This document shows, in pieces, positions 26,138-37,359 of a DNA stretch of 64,000 bases. Position numbers and translations under genes: made by a program. This stretch comes from Sycobia sp. Sy_11 (lineage: Eukaryota > Arthropoda > Insecta > Hymenoptera > Epichrysomallidae): the NCBI GenBank assembly GCA_018907035.1, contig JACCIC010000035.1, positions 1,440,001-1,504,000 on the forward strand, written 5' to 3'. Numbering within the stretch: position 1 is the stretch's first letter; each line of letters starts with the position of its first letter. The notes below the pieces were generated by a model that worked only from the letters and a program-made list of their open reading frames with translations, was not told where the DNA came from and ran no database searches.

Positions 26138-29100
26138 CCATTTAAAACCGCGACGCGGTGGCAAGAGAAAAAGAGAGATTTGCATTCGCCGCCGCGCGAG
26201 TATATATAGTATATAACGCAGGAACGCGCGCTAGGCGGGAGGAGGGGGAGGGCGCGCTGTTGTTTGGTTGCTTTGTTGCTTCGAGAAGGGGGTGAGGGGG
26301 GGTGAGTTACGAAGCGCGCGTCTCACGTACCCGGCGTCTCCCACCCACCACCCGCCGCGCGTATACGCGCCGTGCCCGGAGAAAAAAGATTATCCGTAAC
26401 CGCGCTCTTTCTTCCGTTCGGGGGCTGCGAGAGGGTAATTAAAATAGAAATATACCGCGAGAATTATATATTTTTCGGCGCTGCGCGCGGAAGAAAAATT
26501 ATGAAATAAACACGTCTCGCGGAGGCGCTTTTTATTGCTAACAACTTTTCTCTGCGGAAGAAAGCTCGAAACTTATATATTTATTTAATATAATAAGAGC
26601 GCGTGTTTTAAAGCTCCATTGAAACAAACGAGTCGAATAATATACGCATAATATGATTATTGCTCATATCAACAATTTAAACAAAGCCTGGATTTTCAGA
26701 AGATTAAGAAAATTAGAGTGAGAAATAAATTACAGATGGCTGTATGAAAGGAATTTCGCTTTTTACCGAACGCTTCGCCAGTCGAGATAATATAAAAGCG
26801 CCCGCAAATAAAGAGCGACGAAAGTTCGAAGTCCGATACAGAAAATATAATATAACCGAACAAAGGGGGCGGTATTCGATCGTTGGATAATTAGCATTAT
26901 CGCGGGTATTCCGAATTTTCGCCATCTATTTGTTCTCTCTCTCTTTCTCCGTCTGTCTCGTCCGCCGCTCCGTAGCGGCCTCTCGGCCTCAGAGGCGGCG
27001 GCAACTTTCTCATTAGTCGGACGACAATGCAACATATAACGTTAGCCAGGCTATACATATCCGAGGGAGTAATAATAACGCGCGCCTGGATTCGGACGAC
27101 GATCGGCGATTGTCGCGTCCTCCACCCCCGCTCATATCTACTTCCTCGTCGTGGTTCGCCTCTGCGCGCCCTCCCCTCACGCCCCTCTCTCGACGACCTT
27201 GCCAGTATGCGGAAATTCGTCCGTTCGCAACGAACGTGACAATGGCCCGCAGAAGGTGCGGGAAAGTACGGCGGAAAAAGGACGAGATGAACAAGAGAGT
27301 GAGAGAGAGAGAGAGAGAGAGAGTGACAAAATGGGGGAGGGTGAAATACCGGATAAATGTCGGATTATCGGCTTCGCGTGCAAGTGCGCAGATTTCTGGT
27401 ATCGAACCCGCCCTGTCAATAAACAATGGCTCCGTCCGGGCCTGGCACACAATTGTCGACGATGCAAAAACTGATGCCGATTATGAAATAAACGCCCCGT
27501 GAACCTTCGATGATTCGCGACAGCTTTTGACGTCTCGATCTCTGGCACTTTTGGTTTTCATTTTTTCCCCCCCTCTAGCATTTCGACTTCGTTTATTTTC
27601 AAATTTGATTAATTAAAAAACTTACTCATTTGCAAATTTTTCGGGTCAACGGAATGCCCGCCGTCGGAATATTTAACCAACTAAAGGCTTCTCGGTTCAT
27701 TGAACGATGAAGATTTTTCTACCTGGGAATCCGCGTAGTCTGCGAAATCTGGGCATAAAGGAAGGGACGCAAGCTATTGTTTCTACCGGTCGAAAAATTA
27801 CCCCCCTAAATTTTTTGTTCTCCTTGCGAATAAGGCGGCGGGGTGCGGGGTTAAAAAAAAGTAATATAGGTGAATCGCGCGCCGCGGGCCACGGGCGCGG
27901 CGGCCGAAAAAAAGAAGAGGAACGCGGAAGAGAGAGAGAGAGAGAGAGAGAGAGGGAACGAGAGCTTTGGAGTCGGAAGGGCCGGCAGAAGCCACACCGC
28001 AAATTTCACCCAATATTACGCACGCTCGGATGAATGCCTCGATGTCCCTGCGGTGTAGCTTCTGCGAGCGCGGCCTCTCCCTCTCTCCGCTTTTCCTTCT
28101 GCCATTCCGTTTCTCTCGTTTTAATATTTCTCCGGGCGAATGCCTCGACTAATATATGGCTTCTGCCGAAGCAGCACAGACATGCTGAAGGGGCAGGGGA
28201 GGGGGGGGAGAGAGGCTAGACTGGCCACGGCTACGGAGAGAGAGCGAGAAAGCGCGCGGGCAAGCGATCCTGCCCATACACATACGTATTCATACAGGCG
28301 CGCGCACTCGTCGTAATGCAAATCAGCGAGGTATAGGTATATGTGCGGTTAATATTAATTCTCGGGCTCTCACATGCCTGATCGAGTTTCCCCCACCCCC
28401 ACGGTAACGTTCCACGTTCTCGGAAGTCGGATGCAATCGGCAAAATTTGCCGCTCTTTCTCTCTGTCTCTCCTCTCTCGCCCTCCGCCCCTCCCCCCCGC
28501 ATGATCAATTCTGACGTCGATCAGAGCACGTATTTCAAACAAATGTATTTCCTCCATTCTGCTTCTTCTTCCAGAGTACCTACTCACCTCGACATTTATG
28601 AAAGTTTAAACGTTCCCTCGTCGTTTTAAATTTCTTGTCAGCCGAGAGCTGTTTTTTTGTTTGCTTTTTTGTTCCACCGTACTGCTGCGAATTATGAATA
28701 TATCTCTAAGAGTAAAAAAATAATCGAGAAACACGAAGGGGAGGATTCGGTATAAAGAATACGGAAAGCCGAACACTGATTATCGCGTGTGCTTTATACG
28801 AAATGTATATATATATATATTCCGGTAGATATTGGAAAAAATAACATTTCTAGAAAGTCCAAGTATAAGTCCGTAGGTTTTATCGTCTGGCTTTATGTAC
28901 ATGCAAATAATATACGCAGTATTACTAGCAAAGTGGGTGAAGTCGCGCTGTACTTGAACAACACTTATTCTATCGATTTTTACAGCCGCGCATATCAAAA
29001 GACAATCGTATTCTTTAATTCTATATAGAAAACTGCCCCGTTGCGGCTATAGACGTGGCCCTCGATTTATTCGCTGCGATAAATGCGGCACTTCCTACAC

Positions 29101-29709
29101 GTATATACACATAAACATACAGGAGCGCCGCTTGTAATTAACGAAAAATATTTCGGATCAGCGAGAAATAATTCAGCAGGCGCCGTTTCCATTATAAAGG
29201 CAATAATAATCTGGCGCGTCGGTCCGGAGCGTCGAATCCTTCCCTCCCGAGCGCCCTCTCGCCGTACCCCCCCCTCCCCTCGCATCCCCCGCCCATTCCC
29301 CCACGGCGTTACAAGTACGGGAGCGCTCATAATCTGATGTGTATTATACGACTGAGCGCTCGTACGTAGACGGGGCGAGAACCGGGGAAGGGGCCGGGGG
29401 AGATGCTGAGGAGTAAAAGAACGAGAAAAACGGGAGAACGCGCGGCTGGCTCCCTCGGCTGGTGCGGCGCGCATCAACCCCTCGCCCTCTAGGAGAGAGA
29501 GCGCGCTCCTCCGGCGCTCTGCCCGCTCGTAATAAGCATAAATCCTCGAAAGCTTATCTGGAGTCGGCCAGAAGAACGCTAAAATAAAATATCATACATT
29601 CCCTGGCTTCTACCCTTCTGCGGGCGGCGGCGCGGGCGCCATCGCCGCCACCACCGACGGCGTCGGCCCTACCGCGTCGTCGTTGTAAAACGTGTCGTTA
29701 CGAGCTCAT

Positions 29710-29710
<1 letters not shown>

Positions 29711-29756
<46 letters not shown>
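29711..29756. repeat. (TA)n microsatellite
   Basis: About 22 units. Confidence 0.96.
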
Positions 29757-29759
<3 letters not shown>

Positions 29760-32700
29760 GTGTATATGGAGCGTGCCGCCTTGGCGCCCCTGTACCGTCG
29801 ACGCGCCCCGTGCGTGCTTTTTCTCTCCTCTCTCGCGTCGCGCTCGGTCCCAGGACGATATGGCCATTGTTACCTGCGTTTGACGCGTGCAGCCTGCCGC
29901 CTCCCTCTTTGCGCTCGCGCGCGCGCGCGCCTTCTCTCGACTACTACATTCGCTAAAGAGCGCGTACAAGTGCGCTCTCGATCGAACGATACGAATCTAT
30001 TGTACGAGGCTAAACATTGCCCCCCTTTCGAGGAGAGGGTTGGGGGGGGGAGGCAAAGAAGTTGTAAGAGGGTGGAACGGGGGCCCGGGAGAGGGGCAAA
30101 AAGGAGCCCTTTTCCACGCGCGCTCTATATAAATACATCCGTGTTTCGTCTCGATAACTGTTCTCTTGCCTTTACTTTAACACTTTAAAGGGCTCGAGGA
30201 ATTTTCTGACGGGCCGTGCGCGTGTATAACGATGTAGGGAGACCCTTCAGCGGCGAGCTGTACGTTTCGAGAAAAATGCGAAATATTTTGGAAAAAGTAA
30301 GCTGAAGCACGTGTGTTGGGTGAAATAATCTTAACACTGACATTTGATTCAAGATTTTTTTTCTATTGCCATTTGAACATGTTGTGTAATATTTTTTTAC
30401 GTAATATACTTGAATTATACTTTCTTCGGTTTTTTTCTACTCCTTTTTTTTGTAGTTCAAATAATGTACTGCAAAATTCCCACCACATTTCTCTTTTCAG
30501 AACTTAGTGAAATGCGCCAATTTTAAACAGACGAAAATTTTGAATCTCCGCTTTCTACTACTTGCATTTAATGTGCGAGGTACGGTGGTGATTGGTCGTT
30601 CGCTTTCTCTGACTCGCGGAAGTTTTCACTCCATCTACGGGAGAATGATTTCTTTGATTAACTATTCAATCTCTTTCATCATAGAATAGATGCATGGCAT
30701 ATATTTTGAGACCTCTTTGATTTAATATATAATATTTCAAATTATGTATTTATTCATAATTTTGTATGTAAAATTTCAAGCATTTAAATAATTAAACAGA
30801 ATAATCGGTATTTTGGAAATGATTGGGGATACATATATATATCTGCACTGCTTATAAGCTAAACGAAAAATCGAACCGACTGCGCGAGCTATTCGAACGT
30901 GGGGAGATACAGATAGAATGCGAAGGGTTATGTACTGTTGAAGAAAGGAGGGCGAAGGGAGGGAGGAACGGGTCGAGCTGGAAGCTCGATCAGTCATTAG
31001 ACAAGTGGATATTCGCATATATCGAGTTGTAAAATCGATAGGGGTGTCCGTTAGCTGGTGTATCCTATAAGGAACGTGGCGCGGCTGCTTGCCCGCGCTC
31101 CACCACCCGTCTCCCCGGCTACCCCTCTCACCCCCGCGGAGGAGTAGGGGGAGATGAGATGCGAGCACAGCGCACGCCACCTTCTGGCCTCCGCCTCCTC
31201 CTCCTTCTCCTCCTCTACCACCCATTCCCCCGTCTTTCTCTTACCCCGTTCCCGCTTCGGCCGCGCGCGCTGAGCCAACCCGCCCCCTCTCCTCCTACAC
31301 ACTTCCCCTTCGACCCCTTTTGTTGCTTCGGTCGCGCTCTCCCTCCTTCCGCGCGCGCTGTCGTTGCCTCCTCCGCTCCCCGCCCCCTCCTGCTCCTCCG
31401 CCACCCGCTTCCCACCCACAAGCCGCAGCCTTCTGGCCGTCAAACCACCCTCAGGCTCGGCTCTCCCGCAGCTCTCCCTCCCTTTCTCTTTCTCTCTCTG
31501 TCCGCATCTCTCTCCTCTTCCTTTTCCATAGGTATCCTCCGCACCGCCGAACGTATCCAGTCCTTGCATATTAATCCTACCCATAATTCCCACTTCCAGT
31601 TTCGGCAACCCTTCGCTTGCTCGTTCGCTCAGCGGAATATAAGGGAGAAAGAGTCAGAGAGATTGAGATAGATAGGGAGAGAAAGCGAGAGAGAGAGAGA
31701 GAGAGGAGAGAGAAAGGGGGGGGGAGAGTGGCCAAGCCAACCGATCGATTGGGCTTTCTTTCGGAGAGACCGGCTTTTAATTGGCATTCTCCTGCGGCGA
31801 GAAGAGAAGCAGAGAAGCCTGCCAGAGTGAGCAGGAAGAAGAGAGCGAGAGAGACAGGCTGAGGGTGAGAGAGAGAGAGAGAGGGAGAGAGAGACAGAGA
31901 AAGCAAGAGAAATGAGATTAAGAGAGAATGAGGGTGGAAGAGAAAGAGGCGGAGGAGAACAGACGCGCTGATGCCTGGGGACGCTTCGCGGACCGAAAGG
32001 GTTGTTGCTTTCCATGGGTAGTTTCAGGTATCTGGCGATTTTCTTTTTCCTCGTGCCTTTTTAATTCTTCTTTTATCTTCGCTTACATTTTTTTCGTTAC
32101 ATTATCCGGCGCTCTCGAGCCGAACCCCGACCCCCCTTTTTCCAACCCTTATTATTCGCCCTTGTCGCTGACCATGCTGGATAAACCCGTACGGGAACTG
32201 AGAGAAAGATATATATGTACGCTATGCTTTATATATTTATTTCACCCTCCCCCGCCCGCCCCCGACAACTCTTACAGTTTTTTATGATATGTCGTACAGC
32301 TTTATCTCTCCGTCTCACTCTCGCTTTAAGCTTACGGCCCGCGTGTTTTGTACTCAAGTTAGGAGTTCTCCTAGTTTACACGTGGGTTTGCGCTCGCGGT
32401 TGCCAATAAACGTCTGGGCTTTGACGAGAGCAGTGAGCGTCGGACTCCGACTGCGAAGAGAGGCTTCAGCTGGGAAGCAGCGTAGCAGACTAAAACAGAA
32501 TTGTGTGCGAAAGAGAGAGAGAGAGAGAGAGAGAGACAGATTAAGATTGACGCCTGTCACCGTGTTACCTTAGGAATAATCGATTCGCAAATTCGTACCG
32601 GAATAATTCCAAATAAATGCTAAATAAAAGAGATCAACAATTGCTTACGATTTCCTGATTGGAGGTTAGCACCCATTCTCGCATGGTTTTCTCGATGAAG

Positions 32701-33654
32701 CTCTGCTTTTTTTCAACGATGTATCGAAATATTGTATATTTTTCGAATATATAAGTATATCTCCGAGCGAAACAGAAGAACCAACGACGAGCAAGCGATA
32801 AAAGTACCCTGTAAAAAAGGAGGAGAGAGCTATATCGGAAAGATTAAAAACGATAACATATATGTGTGTGTGTGTGAGTGAGTGTGTGTGTGAATAAAGA
32901 GGAACGAGGTAAAGCTCGTGCATCGCGAATGAGTAGCCTCGTAAAATTAACGGCGCGCCAACAGCCATCCTGTATCCCCGCGCCCGTTGCTTATAAGTGC
33001 GGGCGATACCACCGGGAGGTGGGGGTGGCGAGATTCTAACGTGCGTGGCCGAGGCGAACTATAGCGGTCGCGTATATAGGAAGGGGAGAAAAGAGAGACG
33101 ACGATTTTGCATGTAGGCGCTCGGCCATGTGCGCTCGCGCGCGCGCGCGCGCGCTCGTGTGGTGCGAAGATTGATTATGCCGCGGTAGAAAATGTGATCA
33201 ATAGCCCGGAGGGGGTGGAAGGGTCGGAGGGGGGAGGGGAGGGGGTCGCAAACACAAAGGCCCCGTCGGAGGCCCCGCTGACGTCCCCGCGGCAATGCGA
33301 ATAGCAAAAATCAGCCGGGGATTAGGGTCTTTTCACTCCTTCTCGCGTTCCCCGCGCCTTCGCTTATATTATATGAATATTTTTCGCGCTGGGCGAGGTG
33401 CGCGGGGGAGCTGGAGGGGAGGGGGAGACAAAGACCGAGCGAATTCTATCGTTTAGCGCGCCCGCACGATCAATCGCCACTTCCGGTTTTCGGTCACCTT
33501 GCGCTCGCGCTCGCCTCGGCTCGCCTTTGCGGTTTCTTTGTTTATCGGGATCGATTGTCCGAGAGCTTTTTCACCCGCGCACAATTACGGCTCATTCACG
33601 CACCGGCGCAAAGAGCGCGGCGAGAGCCGCCCCGGCCCCGTTCTTTCTTCCCTC

Positions 33655-33731
33655 TTCTTATTCTTCTTCTTCTTCTTCTTCTTCTTCTTCTTCCTCCTCC
33701 TCCTCTTATTCTCATTCTTCTTCTGCGGCAG
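33655..33731. repeat. (TTC)n / (TCC)n trinucleotide tract
   Basis: About 11 TTC units run into TCC units and then degenerate TTC. Confidence 0.93.
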
Positions 33732-34339
33732 CATAACTAAATCGCCCGTGCGCCCGTAATCGAATTAAGATCGCATTGGAAAAAATGAATCCAGCGGCGA
33801 GTTACGCGCGCTCGTCTCCTTCCCAGCCAACCTCTGACACTTTTTTAACTCATTGTGCGAGGTCCTCGCGTCGGCGCGCTGGCATTCTTGCGCGGTTTTT
33901 GTCCCGGGCCCGAAAAGTGGCGTAGGCGCACAATGGGCCGCGTCCGCTAATGACGAATGAAACAAAGTGCCCGCCTTTGGTCCTCGAGTTTTGCGCAGAG
34001 CTGCCTCGTTTATAACCTCGGTGGCGTTCGCACGAACCCGGCGAGAGGGCCGTGAAATAAGAAAGCCGCGTTAGCGCGCGCGGTTTCTCAATTCCGAGCC
34101 GATGAAGTAGCCGATACGTGCGTGTACTGTAAATGTATAGCGTGAACGACGGGGGCACGGCTCGTGTGCGAAACGTATAGACACAAATACCTATATATAT
34201 CGTTCGGCGGGTATACGGGGTGGTAGGGACGCGCGCCTGCCGTGAAGCAGGCGCCTCGGTGAGGATCCAATTCGCCCCACGCGGGGTGGCGATATCGTTC
34301 GGCCGGCTGTGGCAATCGGACGCGTCCTTGCTGCTATTA

Positions 34340-34370
<31 letters not shown>

Positions 34371-34408
34371 GTGTGTATATATATATATATACATTTCTGT
34401 GTGTGTGA

Positions 34409-34486
<78 letters not shown>
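34340..34486. repeat. Compound (TATG)n-(TA)n-(GT)n-(TA)n-(GA)n microsatellite
   Basis: In order: TATATG repeats, GTGTG, TA units, GTGTGTG, about 22 TA units (34411-34454) and about 15 GA units (34457-34486). Confidence 0.93.
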
Positions 34487-34488
<2 letters not shown>

Positions 34489-37040
34489 GCATTAAATTTA
34501 ACTGCGTCCCGGGTACACCTCCGTGGACTCGAGTCCCACGTGCATGCGCGCGCGTTTGCCCTGAACCTAGTTATTAATTTCATCGATATGCGCGCGTTGG
34601 TGAAGCGATTCGCCGATCGTCGTAACCGGCCTCAATTGCCCCAGCGGAGCAGTTCGTTTATTGTATAAACATAAACGATAAGAGCCACTGCCAGCTCCGC
34701 GAACTAAATCTTTCTCTCTCCCGTTATAACCTTTTCCAGTGTCTTCAAAAGGATATTATCGGAAAAAGAGATGGGACATTTTATTACGATAAAGGAGCGG
34801 CGGGGGGGGGGCGAATAATAACTTTATATTGATATAAAATTAAATATTATAATATTTTTCTTTGAATATCGGGGAAAATTGCGACTTCACGGGCGGTAAT
34901 CTCTCGGTCGTTATAATTAATTAATCGGAAGAAATCGAAGGACCGGGGACTTGGAAAGTGGGAGGGAAGGCCGGTGATTACGGGCGAATGGAAGTGATCG
35001 ACGTTCGGGACATTATCGGGAGGGGTGGGGTCGTCGAACGCAAGGAGGGTGTTAACTCCACCTGTCTTTGGCTCGGCCCCGCGATCCCCTAACGATACTC
35101 AGTCGTCGTTCGGCGCGCTTAGCGACACTAATGGCGAACGCGATTACCGGCGATCACGGTAACTTTGGAAACTCAATCTAGAGGAGGTGGCGACAAGGGG
35201 GTAGAGGGGGATGATTCTATCCTATATTCGCCGATATTTCCATTATCTGCTTTTATTCTTACTTTAAATTTACTTTTTTACAATGGCTTTGCTGAATGTA
35301 TCTGCTATACACGGCTGTTAACGAAATATCCCCCCTGTGCGCGAGAAAATCAATTCCCGCAAAGCGTGCGCAATGAATTCAAAACGATGCAGTGCGCTAA
35401 TTCGCGTTAATTCGGTATCGCGGCGAACTCGAGTGCACGGTGCTAAAGCTCGCGTGCATACGCGAGCTCGTTCGACACTTGCATGTAAACGTGAAAATTG
35501 AGAGGGAAAGCGGCGCGAATTTAAAAATAAAGGAGGAACGCGAAAAAGGGCAGGATGAGCCTCGATTAACTTGTTTGCCCGCGGCCTCGAGGGTGCGCGC
35601 TGCGCGCAGAAAAAAAGAAGGTACGGGGCAGGGAGTGGGGTGGGGGGGGGGCGAAAAAAAGCGAGCCAACCTCCCGATGGCGCGTTGTTGCATCGGTTCC
35701 GCGCGCTCTCTTGATTCGAAGAGAAAAGCAATTGGCATCGGGTGCGAGGATATCGGGCTCCCCCCCCCCCGCCTCGTTCGCCAGCTCGACGCATCGGAAA
35801 ACCCTTCGGCTCACGCTCTTTTCATCTCTTCATCGCTCGTTCGCGCTCTCATCCATCGGCTATACGCTTCTCCCTCCCAAACCTCCCCGCCTCCCTCGAT
35901 CCCCTCCTGCGCGGCGCGCGCGCGTATGCGTCCGCTCGCACGCCCGAGTATTATGCATCAAGCGTCGGCTCGATCGCGTATATAGGTAACTATACACATA
36001 TGGATACGGAGAAAGTGCGGCGGCGGGCGGCGCGCACGTGGAAAACGAGAACGCAGGGGAGCGAGCGAGGAGGTGGGGAGGCTCCGAAGTACACGTGGAT
36101 GGGTTTCGAGTGGTCGATTTCAATTGATCATGCATTCGTTCGCCGCTCGCTCTATTCCACCCCTCTCACGCTGCCGCCGGCGTTTAGATACTACTATATA
36201 TATATATATATATATACCGCTATCAGAGGGGCTGCGGAGAAGAAAGAAAAACCCTCGACGATGGTGCGCGTGACAGGCGACGAAGCCGCGACTGCTTGAG
36301 TGTCATTGCTACGTAGCAGCGATGCAGCGTGTAACTTCCCGCGTCATTAATAAAATCGCTTATTCGGTCGAGGCGTTTCCGCGTAAGTTCAACAATCGTA
36401 AAAAAGAATCATCTCGGACGAGAATATCCGGAAAGTTCGAATTACATTAATTTATTTCTTTGCTGTCTTGTTTTAAAAAATCAAGAATAGCGAAACAAAT
36501 CCCAATATGCTCGCACATTAATACTTTAATTTAAAATTTAATATTCAAAGTTTATGCAATCCTTAAACACGAATTAAATATAGATAAGTCCAACAAAAAT
36601 ACAATTTTATAGTCAACACCAGTATCGAAATAGAAAGTCGCTTTCATATCCGAATCTTTTACATGCTATAGAATGAAATCGAAGCAACCGATAGAGACTA
36701 GTAATTCAGGTATTTTTGACACATGAATGCTCGATAAACTTTATTAAAAGACGCGATCGGAAATATGTAACGAACTCTAGTTTAACGATCGATTACCAAT
36801 GTCGTCCCTGTATTATTGAGAATTCTTTTGCATATGTTATAACAAAAATGTGTCAATTATAGCTTGGAATTCACTTAAACATTCGTTGCGAACCAATAGT
36901 CAATCGATTTTATAAACCACGATATTCCTCGATATGTTATTTATTACCTACACCATTCACTCATTTGGATTTTTCGTTACCTTGACTTTTTGCACACCCG
37001 GGGCAATATTGAACGTTGCATTCGTTATTTTCGATTATAG

Positions 37041-37359
37041 ATCAACCAGTTAACGGAGGATGTCTCGAGGCTGCAGCTGAGCTTCCAGCGACTCCAGGAC
37101 ACGAGCACCCAGGCCACGGTGCGCCTGGAAGACGAGCTGGAGGCGCGCAGACAGCACATTATCCGCCTCGAGAGCAAACTCGAGAGGCAGAAGGACTACG
37201 AAGACCTGAAGCGCGAGATCAGCGTCCTGCGATCGGTCGATCTGTCGCAGATACCGACCGGCGAGCCCGGCAAGAGCCTGGAACAGGTGCTGATGGAGCG
37301 CTCGAAAGCGCTGCAGCAGGCCGAGACGCTGAAACCGCCCAGCACGCCCGATGCTCTCG
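37041..37359 (+). CDS. ct: cut exon A: end of the CASP/CUX coiled coil
   Basis: The acceptor is a pyrimidine-rich run ending in TTATAG at 37040, and the donor is CTCG|GTAAGT at 37360. The 106 codons (plus one base) begin [12 protein letters not shown] and contain [18 protein letters not shown] and [19 protein letters not shown]. These parallel the last coiled-coil stretch that vertebrate CUX1 shares with its splice variant CASP, where the order is coiled coil, KPLEVLLLEKNRSLQ and then the CUT-specific exons. The role is presumably dimerisation or partner binding. The exon is GC-rich at third positions, which leaves a second + frame and a minus frame open across it; both are shadows. No in-frame start codon lies near its 5' end, so it must be spliced to upstream exons. 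Confidence 0.92.

Larger units (their letters stand above)
16420..37040. other. Non-coding, microsatellite-rich region upstream of cut exon A
   Basis: I recognised no coding exon here. The stretch mixes CpG-rich segments with many dinucleotide arrays and a few AT-rich islands (19.5-20.0, 22.1-22.5 and 30.3-30.8 kb, and 36.4-37.0 kb just before exon A). The stretch at 16720-17010 has little repeat content and many ATTA/TAAT motifs, so it is a plausible enhancer. A polypyrimidine block (31.16-31.55 kb) followed by a polypurine block (31.63-31.94 kb) is striking. Confidence 0.65.

Noticed and set aside
31051..31608. 185-codon minus-strand frame and overlapping + frames at 31159-31671
   Set aside because: Polypurine/polypyrimidine DNA leaves several frames open on both strands, and the products are Glu/Arg/Gly or Ser/Leu/Pro low complexity.
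32015..32035. TTTCAG|GTATCT as a second recursive splice site
   Set aside because: The donor half departs from GTAAGT and the upstream pyrimidine tract is poor.
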